NCBI GenBank assembly: GCA_036362985.1
Contig: JAYGXS010000005.1
Coordinates: 5,633,011 to 5,697,010 of the forward strand
DNA: 64,000 nucleotides
DNA from: Ligula intestinalis
Taxonomy: Eukaryota; Platyhelminthes; Cestoda; Diphyllobothriidea; Diphyllobothriidae
Direction: 5' to 3'
A program made the translations under genes and the position numbers. This document shows, in pieces, positions 1-50,954 of this stretch. The notes under the pieces were generated by a model, which was not told the DNA's origin, made no database searches, and worked only from the letters and a program-made list of their open reading frames with translations. The stretch's first letter is position 1, and each line of letters opens with the position of its first letter.

Positions 1-59
1 CACTACGCCCACCTCACATTAGAAAATTGACCGACTCGAACGCTGGCCTGATGTTGGAG

Positions 60-620
60 GTGGGGGAGAGAGCTAGGTCAATGGCTCAGCGGACTTTTCT
101 TCCTACGAATAATCTGACGCATTCGTAGCTATCACAGTGCGCTCAAAGCTGTGGCCTGCAAGGTTGCTAATTAATGGACTAGGCCTGAACGCGCGTTTAA
201 ACCAGTGTACAGAGTGGTCGACTAGCAGACAGGCTTCAATGGCTCCTTAATGTGGCCTGTATGGCGCTCCCAGTCAACTGGGAAGCCGAAACAAGTGTGA
301 TGGCACGCTTAGGGGGCGACTACGGTTGCGTCAGCCACCGCCGTCCTCTCTCGTCTCCAGGCTTCTTGTCTTTGTTTTGACACTGGACTCAGGTGTAGGA
401 GTGGAACAGGGAGTGAGGTAGATAGCACGCAAGTCACTATCCCTGGACTACCCTCTTGTGGGGTAAACCAACACCGTCTGCACCACTACCACGGAAGTTC
501 TTGTTCCAGACCGCCGAAGACGACACAGCTATCCAGCGCTGGGCTTAATCGGATTCATTTTTTCTGCACAAGCAACCACACTATCGGCTGCCAACGCCAC
601 TGAAAACCGAAGCTGCGGGA
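60..620. repeat. Interspersed repeat family R1, copy 1
   Basis: This stretch shares phrases with three other places in the window (about 6600-7040, 16180-16870 and 35940-36260). Shared phrases include the gcgctaaaagc/gcgctcaaagc motif, 'caatggctcctta', 'tggcgctc', 'ggcacgcttaggggcgac', 'cagccacc' and a '...ccggtcttcttgactttgtcttgacacc' type end. No open reading frame is conserved between copies, so it looks like a non-coding or heavily truncated repeat. Boundaries are approximate and the class is unknown. Confidence 0.5.
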
Positions 621-1620
621 GCTTAAGAACCACTGGTTTGCTTCTAATTCAGAGGGGGACCCAAGTTAACTTTGACCGCGTCGGATGGTTTGCGCGCCTA
701 CCTGACTTGTCTGTATACCCAACTGTGAAACAGCTTTTAGCGTCTGATATGTTGCGGAGAATGGCAACGAGCATTGGTTAACGAGGCTGGAATTATAGTT
801 TCCGAATTGTTTGCCACTATGAACCAACCATCTGTCAACCCATGTCACGCAATAGTCGAGACTTTACCCCCAAATCTACTTCCTATTAGTCATGTCTAAC
901 CGGGTCTTCGGCATTTTTCAGTGGGCGTGCACGGCGCAGGCCCAGCGGGTTTTGTGTTTGTCTTGGCCGGTCTTACGTAAGACCTGTATTGCCCCCTCCC
1001 CTAGAGCTTGATATCTTTTTTCTTTCTTACGATCATGCACGTACGCCTGACACCACCAAATCGCCGTTATCCGGATTTGGTGCACACAGTTGCATCGAAG
1101 CCGCAACCTCAGCTCTTGTAATTGCCCGACAACCCCCGGGACACGGCCTCACCCCGTTCGTTTTGCAGACCTTTCTCCTTGGCTTGAAGAATAACTGTCT
1201 CACTTTTTTCTGTTGACCCGTCTATTGCTAGCAAATTTTCGTCTGATCCCCCCCCCCCCCTATCCCACCCCAACATTATTGCGCACATTACTTCTAAAGA
1301 ATTATCGCCACAGCGTTGGGATGCAACGTTTCGTCCCTGCCCGCACGCCTCTGCGCGCATTCGTGCTGTCTTCTGCGCACTTCCCACCTCAGCCGTCACT
1401 TTGATGCCTCTTTCACTAAACCGCGCAATTTCTCGTCTGCCCCGTGGTCTTCTCAGGCCTCCCTATCCCCTCGCGCCCCTTTCGAATTTTTTTCTGATGA
1501 AGATGAGAAACTGGTCGTGAAAAATGAACACTGTATCTATCGGCCAAGACACGGAACTTATTTGTTCCACTAGCAGATCTGCGATGCCCGTATATTCATC
1601 ATATCCCCGATCTCAACCGA
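621..1620. other. Unassigned non-coding DNA
   Basis: Nothing recognisable is seen apart from a poly-C run near 1250-1260. The short open frames here overlap on both strands and show no family motifs. Confidence 0.4.
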
Positions 1621-1623
1621 TAG

Positions 1624-1800
1624 AGCAACGAGCCCGTGGTGCAACGGCATCGTCTTAACCTTAATTTCCAAAGGTTCCGGGTTCGAATCTCGGGGTTCCA
1701 ATCCTTGAGTTTGGATATGACTGGCTGATGACGGCTAACAAGCCAGAAATGGCCATTTCGGTTTCCCTTTGCTTTTTCGGATCCATCCCATCCTATCGCA
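1624..1800 (+). repeat. tRNA-derived SINE, copy 1
   Basis: The head looks like a tRNA gene: 'gcccgtggtgcaacgg' fits an A box and 'ggttcgaatctc' fits a B box. A body follows that recurs in other copies: 'atgactggctgatgacgg', then 'aagccagaaatggccat' and a pyrimidine-rich end near 'ctttttcgg'. Copies occur at 1937, 17836, 30030, 49485 and 55690. Pol III promoter boxes in the head are the expected driver of SINE transcription. This is not a functional tRNA, because the acceptor and anticodon stems do not close. Confidence 0.65.
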
Positions 1801-1936
1801 TTAGTCACTATGTGACTGCCTGCGCGGGCTCTAATTGGACGCAACTTAACCGTTTCACTACCAGATCGGCGACGAGTGTATCTTCTAACTGCTCGGTCTA
1901 CTGCAGCTGTATATTCCTTGTTAAAAACCGACATGA

Positions 1937-2100
1937 CGGGGAGCCACTGGCGCAATGACTAGAACGTTGGACTTCTAACTAAAATGTTGCGGATTCGAAA
2001 CTCGAGCGGGGCAACATTTGATTTGGGTATGGCTAGCTGACGATGGCTAATAAGCCAGAAATGGTCATCCTAGTCTCCCTTGTCTTTGTCGGTAGCTGAA
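1937..2100 (+). repeat. tRNA-derived SINE, copy 2
   Basis: Same family and orientation as the copy 140 bp upstream. The head has 'ccactggcgcaatgac' and 'gcggattcgaaactcg' in A- and B-box positions. The tail has 'ggctagctgacgatggctaa', 'aagccagaaatggtcat' and ends 'cccttgtctttgtcgg'. The two copies lie in tandem in the same direction, as separate insertions or a duplication. Confidence 0.65.
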
Positions 2101-2900
2101 GCGTTATGCACTCCGAGGTTATATAGTGAAAAGCGAAGGCTTGTCGAAAAGGAGGCATTTACTCGTAATTTTTCAAGTAGTTGGAAAGTGCCACTGTCTC
2201 CAACACTCCCCCCATCCTTTCCCACGATACAATGAGTCATGCCTGAGATTCCAGTCGCCTCGCCTCACCTCTGACAGTCATCACACCCCCACTCCCTTGC
2301 AAGGTCGTCTACCCTTCTCTCTGTCTGCGTCCTTGAACACCCATGTGGCACACTCACCTCTCAGTTTTCACTTCGTCTGATAACGAGCAAGTGCTACCTG
2401 GTTGAAAATTTACGAGTAAATTTCCTTTCCGGCGAGCGGTTATGGCACGTTTCAGTTGGCGCGCGAGTGCGTTAGGTCCTGTCAAGACATTCAGCCGTCT
2501 GAACTGATTGGTTAAGTGTGAGGGTTGAAACACTGGTTGATCGTTTTCTTCTGTTATATGTGTGCGTCTGTGGTAAACCGGCTGTTCTACTGTGTCAGTG
2601 CTACATTCTATCAGCTGGAGTGGGCCATTCCGTGGTCAGAGATATTCGGCTGACCTGTGAGTTGGGACCTACGCTGGTAACCCACGGGCGTAGGCATCCC
2701 TCGGCCGCCGTGTTACGGGTGATCTCACATTAAATTCCGGAGGTTGATTAGGGTTAGCACACACGAATAAGTACGTCACTGCAATTGAGCACAAGGCCAT
2801 TTGTAACAAGGGCGCTGCCTATTCCCGTGTCCGGTACTAGCGAAAAAATGCCAACGCCCATGAAGTAATTGGTAAGAAGCAGCTGCGATCCCTGCGACGA
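2101..2900. other. Unassigned non-coding DNA
   Basis: No gene, RNA or recognisable repeat was found. Reading frames are short and without motifs. Confidence 0.35.
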
Positions 2901-2915
2901 GAACTTTATTTGCCT

Positions 2916-2949
2916 AACGTTTTGGATTCCGTTGTGGATCCATCCTCAG
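2916..2949 (-). ncRNA. Degenerate hammerhead-like motif (PLE relic)
   Basis: Read on the - strand the segment has CTGAGGA (fits the CUGANGA core), one extra base, a stem II made of GGATCC-type and GGAATCC arms, then AAAAC-GTT where an intact ribozyme has GAAAC-GUC. It is followed by 'aggcaaataaa', as in the better PLE copies at 59850 and 62570. The G12 and C17 equivalents are changed, so self-cleavage is unlikely. It marks the end of an old Penelope-like element fragment. Confidence 0.45.
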
Positions 2950-3137
2950 CGAAAAAAGCAGAAGCAGGTAATTCATACCCAGGGATGGTTACCCGTTTGT
3001 GTGTTGATAGGCGGAGCCGTTAATTGTCATAAGTATGAGGTAATATAGCGACCGTATCCGGCAGGAGTTTTCTTGGTAGTGGCGGCACAATACTCCACCT
3101 TACCAGGTTTGTCGACGGCGATTCGAGCTTGATTCGA

Positions 3138-3265
3138 GTACAATTAGGGTAAAGGTTAGGATTAGGGTCAGAGGTTAGGGTTAGGGCTGGGGTTAGTGTT
3201 AGGGGTTCGGGTTATGGTTAGGATAAGGGTTGGGGTTAAGGTAAGGGTTAGTGTTAGGTTCAGTG
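3138..3265 (+). repeat. Degenerate interstitial telomere-like repeat
   Basis: A tract rich in 'ttaggg', 'gttagggttagggctgggg' and variants such as 'gttagtgtta' runs for about 130 bp. TTAGGG is the animal and flatworm telomere unit. Here the units are diverged and embedded in unique sequence, next to a PLE relic. It is therefore interstitial rather than a chromosome end. Confidence 0.7.
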
Positions 3266-3289
3266 TGGGATAGTGATATCTTATGTAAA

Positions 3290-3845
3290 AAGCCCGAAGT
3301 TTCTGCTCGGCCGTCTGGCTCCCCGGTGTTGGCGTACGATGAGGCGGTGGCCTGCCCGTTTCTCAAGTGATGGCTTGCTTTGGCCAAATTGAATCTCAGT
3401 ACGGAATATGGATTGGGCAAATCGTTGCACTTGTTGATGGATTGGGGGCCCGTGAACCATGACTCAAGTAGTTCTCGGCTCACCCGATTGTCACCTCTTG
3501 CGAGAATTTCGGCCTCAGGCCACCGCCTCATCGTACGCCAACACCGGGAAGCCAGACGGCCGAGCAATCATCATGCCCGAGCTCACCGCCCGTGACGAAA
3601 GTTCAACAGGTCAGAGCCCGCGTGCCGTCCAACAAGCAGTCCACGCACAAGAAGGCAATTAACGTTAATTGTCGCTGTATGCTTGCAGTAATGACTGTGT
3701 CCTATAAATACTGCAAAACGTCTGTGCATACTTAACCTTTCTGCTACTCATGTCTCTGATGACGAATCCGCGACGGATCTCGAAACGTCAGGCGAATAAA
3801 CATATTGTCCCAGCGATCGAGTCTTCTTCTCCTCGGAACGCATGC
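3290..3845. mobile_element. Penelope-like element relic P1, palindromic
   Basis: On the - strand, 3567 to 3290 encodes the PLE C-terminal signature: EAEILARGDNRVSRELLES, then GPQSINK and a YSVLRF segment. The same 3' sequence appears in + orientation from about 3524 (TASSYANTGKPDGRA, matching TASSYANTGEPDGRA on the - strand), so the two halves form an inverted repeat. The + half continues into a non-coding end with a TATA-like 'cctataaatactgc' and a hammerhead-like motif at 3751. It is the same family as the better copy at 58570-59943, which contains the GIY-YIG domain. No reverse transcriptase remains here. Confidence 0.7.
3751..3794 (+). ncRNA. Candidate hammerhead ribozyme motif (PLE terminal repeat)
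   Basis: CTGATGA at 3756-3762 matches the hammerhead core. An extra C follows, then a stem II hairpin pairing ATCCG with CGGAT around a CGA loop, then GAAAC at 3782-3786 and GTC at 3787-3789. Stem I can form about five pairs, two of them G-U, between the bases before 3756 and after 3789. Stem III is only the self-complementary ACGT, which would favour a dimeric ribozyme. Hammerheads in Penelope-like elements are established. Activity of this copy is not: stem II has mismatches near its base. Confidence 0.55.
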
Positions 3846-4529
3846 TTTCTGATCAAGAGTTTCCAGCGAGAGAGAGAGAGCTTGCTGTGTCTCGTGAATG
3901 TGTTGCTCTCTAAAGCCATACCGTGCGACCAGAAATGGCTAGATTGCATAGCGACTTACACCCTTGAGAACCGGAAGCATAATATCGTCAGCTAAAAAGG
4001 AAATCTCGCAGAACGAAAGCAAGGATTATTTATAATTGTATTGGCTAGACACAGATCAGCCACGGATCATAAAGTGCCGAGGTTTGGACCTACCATTCTA
4101 CAGGTCCCTGCAAAGCGAAAACATAATTATACTTAACATGGATTGCATCATTACGCGCGGAAAGGATATTTAACAGCCGTGCAACGACTACGCGAGCGGC
4201 GGTGTCGGACCCCATTCCCGTATACGATTGGATGGTGCCCGTCCTAGTAAAAAATAAGGTGGCCGTGTGCATGATGCCAGGAAGAGTAAGCATTCCCGTG
4301 TCCTAGCAGTAGCCCTATATGTAAACCTAAGCTATGCTCCCTGTCTTAACCCTCCACCATAACTATAACCCAATTTTCCATGGATATTGACGCGAAAACA
4401 CCTGCATTTCCGGGGGTTCTAGTGCTGTTTAGGGGGTCTTACTAGCCAAATTAACCCTGACTGCCCCCCCCCTTTGTTTGCTCCTTCTTCTCATCCTCCT
4501 CGTAACTCTGCCCTTTTTTCTGCTCTCAG
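3846..4529. other. Intron sequence upstream of first visible receptor exon
   Basis: No coding sequence was recognised. The end is a clear 3' splice site: a pyrimidine-rich stretch from about 4464 ending in 'ttctgctctcag' at 4529. The exon that donates the first two bases of the split codon must lie upstream, probably outside the window. Confidence 0.5.
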
Positions 4530-45661
<41,132 letters not shown>

Positions 45662-47730
45662 ATCCCTCTCCTCCCGCTCCGCCCCCTCCCCTTCCCTCCG
45701 GTTCCATCCCTTTTACCGGTTGTGTTTGGTCCCACATCCCGCCTCGCACACCCGGCCTGCGGAGTGGGTAAACGAGTGAGTCGAAGTGATACTTGCACAA
45801 TCTACCTCGATAAACGTGTACATGTATAGAAACATTTCACCCACGCGTACATATGCGTTTACTTTTCTCCGCCCCTCCCCCAACCTCTCTCTCTCTTTGC
45901 CTCTCCTGTAAATGTATCCTACTGCCCCGTCTGCTCGCTGGGCTTTACTTACCTTCTTGCGCGCGGATGCGCCCGCACCTAACATCTTATAACTTTCCGG
46001 ACGTGAGCTTTCTTCATGCTAACACTTATTGCGTCTATTTTATGCTAGATTTTATTTGTCTGGTGTGTCTTTCCCTCCCCTACCCCCCCCACCACCACCC
46101 CACCCCACCCTCTTCTTATTCTGACATTCGGGTACGTTTATTTAAGACAGCGACTACCGATGAACCCACTGCCTCTCCCCCTAGCCCCCAATCAAGTCGA
46201 GACCAGATCTCCCCCACCCTCCCACCCCCCTCCGTCACTTCAGAGACAAATTATTTGTTTTCTCTATCTATCTATATCTCTCCTTTCGCGCCCAGTCTTT
46301 GCCCTGCTCCCCCGCTCTTTTTGCGTTGTCTTCCGCACTTGTTTTTTTACTTTCGTTATGCCGCTATACGCCCCTCCACTCTACCCCACCCCCGCCACAA
46401 TCCCGCCCTCCCTCCCCCAATGCAGCCCCGTCTTTTGCAAAGTGTAAATTTTGTCTTAACTAAGTGCGCGCGCGCGCTCCTTCCAAGAGTGTGTGTGTAT
46501 AATATCTATATCGCATATATTTCCCGCTTTTCACCTCTTTCCTTTGACAAAATGCCTGCCAGGGAAGTGAAAGAGGACACAATGCGCTGATACGGTAGGA
46601 GGTTTTTCTTGAACTTGAAACGGTATCGGAAGAATGTTAGTTAGTTAGAAGAGGGAGGGGGGGTGAGAGATGCGATCTGATGCGAGAGAGCACACGTTTC
46701 CGTCGCAGTTTTGGGACGTTAGTTGACTAGGTTGCTATACCATTGCCTATTAGGTGTTAGTCTGAGATCTAGAGTACAACGAGACGAGTTCGCGCCGAAT
46801 AGCCTGATCAGTGGACTTCAGTGACGGATCTCATGAACTATTAACCAATGTTCCGAAAGGCGTTTTTGATTAGGAAAGATTACTTAAGTCGGAATCAGAA
46901 TACCAGTCATCGTGCGGTATGCATATAGTGTATGTTTCGAAGGGGGGGGACTTCTTTGGAAAACGATAGCAAACTTTACTAAGTAAATTTTCGATGCTGT
47001 TTCCTCAGGCCGTCCTCAGACGTGTAGTAAGTGTACAGTACAGTCAGGATTTTAAGCGCACCCGAAAAAAATTGATATTTCTTAGTTCTGCTAACAGCTG
47101 TCCTGTGGAGGAACTTCGTCCGGATTGGCTGACCCCTTTACCGTATACGGGATATTGTTGGACTTGGTGATTCATGCACGAGTCCCCGGAGTGAATGGCC
47201 TCCAAAAAATCCGGACCCTTTCGTAGATGGGCAGAAACCAACAATGAACATTTGTGCTCACTTTCCTGTGGCAAACTGAGACGCGGGCCGGTTGTACTCT
47301 CTGTTGCGATCGGAGTATAAACTAGGGTGAGGTCATCTTCACCGATCGGGTTGCGGTGTCGAGGTACAGTGATTGAGAACTTGTGGGTTCTCAAAGAAAG
47401 TTAGATGGAAGAGCCGTTACGGAGACAAGCGGTTTTCATGCAGCACCGCAAGCAATTGCGACATACGCTCTCACTAGGAAGGTCTCAGCTGACGTACATG
47501 CGCCTGAACTTCGTGCAGGTGAGGTTAGTCGAGGAATAGTAATCGGCGTCGCAAGTTAAGTAGCGCGCGTATACGTCGCCTGGCGTACGTATTAGACGGA
47601 CCGGCGACGACGAGTGCGAGAGCAATTAGCAGCTACAGAGGCACAAGTTTGTAATGATCCAATTCCATGTTTACATTCAACCTCTCGTGGCTGCTAGCAT
47701 ATGCACACCAGTGTTTGTCGACCGGTCTGC
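45662..47730 (+). other. Receptor 3' UTR and following intergenic DNA
   Basis: Directly after the stop the sequence is very pyrimidine-rich (C- and T-runs through about 46440), a composition common in UTRs. No AATAAA or ATTAAA was found in the first kilobase, so the transcript end is not placed. Confidence 0.4.
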
Positions 47731-47734
47731 CCAA

Positions 47735-47860
47735 TCACCTTCTAGGTTGATTCACACAGAACCTCACTGTGACTACTGCCACGCTCTCACACTTCGGACA
47801 CTGCCTCGCTCGGTTGCATAACTACGCTCGTTCGACAGTCTTCTTCCTCCTACTTACTGT
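47735..47860 (-). repeat. MITE-like family M, arm fragment
   Basis: 'caatcaccttctaggttgat' and 'tcacacagaacctcactgtg' match the inner arm of the element at 50955-52035 ('caatcacctttcaaggtcga', 'ctcacacagag'). The partner arm is absent. Confidence 0.45.
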
Positions 47861-47871
47861 AGGAAATTAAG

Positions 47872-48370
47872 TTAGCAAATAAAACCCTAGCTAGTGCGAT
47901 CTTCAGGCCCGGTTCCTTGTGGGAGAAAGGAAGAAAGGAGGCGCCAGGTGGAACGAATAGTATACTCTGTACAGTAGAAATGGAGAACAGGTAGAAGGAG
48001 TTTGACTAGCGGACGAGCGTGCAACCGCAGCCCAGTGGGCCGCATCCGAAGTTCAGTGAGCACGGAAATCGCTATGTGTGTCAAGAGCGGTCTTTGTGTG
48101 AGTCAGCCTTAAAGGTGATTGACCAGACCGGTGAAAGCAGGCGTAGCCTTGTGCGCACGTTAGCCACAGTGAGAGATTGAGCATTGGCGTGATTCGCAGC
48201 ACCTTTGACTGACCGGCCTATGGGCGACCGAGACTGCCATCACAGGACCTCATGTGTGGTGTGACGCGAGAGGAGAAAGTGGCGCCACTATATACCTCAC
48301 TTCTCCTCTTCCCATGTGGAGCCGGGCCGGAAGATTGCAGTGGCAAAGGTTTTTCCTATTAACTTAAGCC
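47872..48370. repeat. MITE-like family M, copy 1
   Basis: The left end 'aaaaccctagctagtgcgat' then 'cttcaggcccggttcc' is inverted at the right end ('ggagccgggccggaagattg', 'cagtggcaaaggttttt'). The inner arms carry 'gtgtgagtcagccttaaagg' and 'tgattgacc'. There is no coding frame. The element is about 0.5 kb with long terminal inverted repeats. Confidence 0.68.
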
Positions 48371-49484
48371 ACTGCGATCTTGGTGACCGTGGCACATACG
48401 CGTGTTCAGGCTTGTTCCGTGGCCTGCTGATATGTTACCCTGGATTATATAACCACTGCTATCAAATGAAGACCTTCGCCCGTATGGGAATCAGTGAACG
48501 TGCACCCCGACATAAAGTGCATGACCTCGCCCTCACTAATTCACCTGAGCAGCGGGATACCAGACCACTCAATTTCACAGGCATGGCTGAGCATTTTTAG
48601 TACACGTCGTACATAATAAAGCTCCCTTCCGCATTCTGCCATCTTTCATTTCCTGCCCCTAACTGGGACTTCTTGCTGGTTGTGTCGGCTGAAAGATACT
48701 CATAACTTTGGCATTCGCAAGTATTCTTAAAAAATGGGTCTCTTTGACATTTCCTATCACAAGACGTGGAATTGGTCCGCGTCGTTCCTATGACAAAAGT
48801 AGAACAGGATATTCGTATACTCAGAGGGAGCAGTCCTTACGGGTGCTGAATAATAATTTTTATGTATCAACTGATCGGCTGAGTAAGGCCGACTGATGAC
48901 TGCTAGTCTCTTGCCCATGCTGCTTATCGCTATGCGGCTACCTGTGAGGTTTGTATATTGATCACCCAGGCGCAATGGGATGAGTATGCTTCGCAATCTG
49001 ATCGATGGTGTTCAAACGCTATGGCCACGACTGGCGGCCTATATATCACGAGTTCACAATAAAGTATGTGCACCAGTCTAACTGCAAACAACAGGAAAAA
49101 CGATTTGTCAGGTTGAAGAAGTGCCATAAATCCAACGACCCGATCATCAAACCGGCGTGCGAAGTGGGATTCTCCTGCAGCGTTGCGTTGGATTGGGTAA
49201 AACTCACCGTACAGCTAAAGGAATTTGGTCAGAGTGTTGAAGACAAGTTTTCCTCACATATTGGTATCAACACACCCATACTATAATAAAAAGCATATGT
49301 GGACTAAATTTCCTGCAAAAACCAGGTTAAGGGAATACCCAGTCATCTGTAGAGGATGTTGAATTTCTACCGCTTCGTGGTGCCATAACGTAGGGTGTTT
49401 CATTTCATGTCTTTTGAGAACCAGTCGTATATTTGCGATTTATGAGTACTCTTCTACCATGGCTACTACGCACGACCACAAGTA
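48371..49484. other. Intergenic, with an unrecognised 93-codon frame
   Basis: A + frame at 49005-49286 (93 codons, rich in Lys, Cys, His) has no recognised motif and no match elsewhere in the window. It may be a transposon remnant. No other feature is supported. Confidence 0.25.
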
Positions 49485-49660
49485 CAAACACCAGACGCCC
49501 TTGGTCCACTGGTTAAGGCATTAAACTTATAACGAACAAACCGCGGGTTCGAACGTCAGTGGTTGCTGCAAAAGCTGGGATTGGGTATGGCTGAGTGATG
49601 ATGCCTAATAAATTAGAAATGGCCATTCCTGCCCCCTTAATGTTTGTCGGTGTTCGTTAT
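49485..49660 (+). repeat. tRNA-derived SINE
   Basis: Head 'cccttggtccactggttaag' with B box 'gcgggttcgaacgtcagtgg', body 'ggtatggctgagtgatgatg', 'aaattagaaatggccattcc', end 'ttaatgtttgtcggtg'. Confidence 0.7.
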
Positions 49661-49799
49661 TGAGTGCCTTAGCTGTCCGCGGGTGGATGCCTGTTCACTA
49701 ACCAGGTCGAATGAAGCACCCTGTCATTGCCAAACAGATCGATAAGGGATGGTTTTTACCCTCCGATTCACGCAGTCAGTTGGGAGTTATGGTTTGGAA

Positions 49800-50175
49800 G
49801 GCTTATCGCAGTAGTTTAAGTTGCTAGGGCAAACCTCTGCCCTTTCGATCTTCAGGCCCGGTTCTCTGTGGGGGAGAGAAGATGTGGGACACCAGGTGGG
49901 CGGAATAGCATAGTTTATAAAGATTAAATGGAGAAAAGTTTGGAGAAATTTGATAGTCGGGCGAGTGCACGACCACCCGCGAGAGGTCCGCGTCCGAAGT
50001 GGGAGAGCGCGGGAGTCATCATAGCGTCTACAGCGAGACATATGTGAGTCAGATACAGGGCGATGATTGGCCAGATCGCACAGGCAGACAATGGTGCGTG
50101 CGCACGTGCTAGCAGCCGCGAGAGGCGAGCATTGCACGCAGGCTGAGATCAGTATCGGCAGCCAACGGACGAAAG
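49800..50175. repeat. MITE-like family M, copy 2 (left arm only)
   Basis: Begins 'tttcgatcttcaggcccggt' and continues with the family arm: 'caccaggtgggcggaatagc', 'gagtgcacgaccacccgcga', 'gtgagtcagatac'. It is cut off near 50175, about 150 bp before the tRNA-like foldback begins, so the right arm is missing. Confidence 0.55.
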
Positions 50176-50319
50176 AACTTAGTCCTTCTCCCGAAGAAGA
50201 TTCAAGTTGCTAGTGTTATGGCATTCTCGCCAATCTGAGGTTCTCAGCGTCCTTATTACAATCGGGTGCAACTGGTGGTGGAAACAAAGTTGTTCGTTAA
50301 GTTGGCTTGGCAGATTTTG

Positions 50320-50700
50320 TTGATTTTGTTCACCCAATTGTGAAAAAACTCGCGGCATTCGGCGGGATTCGAATCCGCATATGGAGAGGCCTTTTACGCA
50401 AGCCAACGCTCTACCTACTTGAGCTAGGAATGTTGCGCTTCACACCGTGAGTTTAATCACACTTGGATCGATATTACCCACCCAACTTTCCCGCTCATAT
50501 GGAATCCATCACTACGGGACAGCAAGTTGACTGCCCAAAGTTTGGCGGGTAATATCGATCAAAGTGTGATTAAACTCACGGTGTGAAGTGCGACATTCGT
50601 AGCTCAAGTAAGTAGAGCGTTGGCTTGCGTATAAGGCCTCCCTCCTATGCGGGTTCGAATCCCACCGAATGCCGCGAGTTTTTTCACAATAAGGTCAACT
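50320..50700. repeat. tRNA-like foldback element, complete two-armed copy
   Basis: Two arms of about 165 bp are inverted around a centre near 50510 that reads 'ggaatccatcactacgggac'. Each arm contains, from outside in: 'ttgnnccaattgtgaaaaaa'-type end, 'ctcgcggcattcggcgggat', a complete tRNA-like unit, 'cacaccgtgagtttaatcac' and 'acttggatcgatattaccc'. The right arm's unit (+, 50591-50675) has good D and T arms and A and B boxes but an open anticodon stem. There is no coding capacity. This is a palindrome built of two divergent tRNA-like genes. Confidence 0.85.
50591..50675 (+). other. tRNA-like unit in foldback right arm (not a functional tRNA)
   Basis: The acceptor-like 'acattcg' pairs with 'cgaatgc' over six bases. 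The D arm GCTC/GAGC is perfect. The T loop is TTCGAAT with four good T-stem pairs. The anticodon arm 'ttggcttgcgta' is not matched by its 3' side. The 3' end is 'cgc' rather than an unadorned discriminator. Pol III boxes are intact, so transcription is plausible. Confidence 0.55.
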
Positions 50701-50867
50701 AAAAAGTTGTTTGTGTGTGTGACGTGGTTAGACGAGCTATTTAAATTGAGCATCCACTGCGCTCAAACTAATCTCCTGTCATTTAGGCATTGCTACGGGT
50801 AAGGGAGAAAGGGACGTGGTAGATTTTTATGTCTACCACCTGTCCGTACGACCTTGGCAGAGAAGCA

Positions 50868-50950
50868 GATTACCGGAAAAAAGACAAAGGAGACGGAAGT
50901 TGGCATTTCTGGAGTGGTAGCCGCTGTCATCCAGCTATACCCAACTGTAG
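50868..50950 (-). repeat. SINE tail fragment, inverted
   Basis: On the + strand 'aagacaaaggagacggaagt' and 'tggcatttctggagtgg' are the inverse of the SINE end ('cccttgtctttgtcgg', 'agaaatggcca'). Confidence 0.5.
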
Positions 50951-50954
50951 ATCT

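Noticed and set aside
1624..1700. Functional tRNA gene
   Set aside because: Only A- and B-box similarity is present, followed by a conserved SINE body shared by several copies.
3138..3265. True chromosome end
   Set aside because: The units are degenerate and flanked on both sides by ordinary sequence and a gene.
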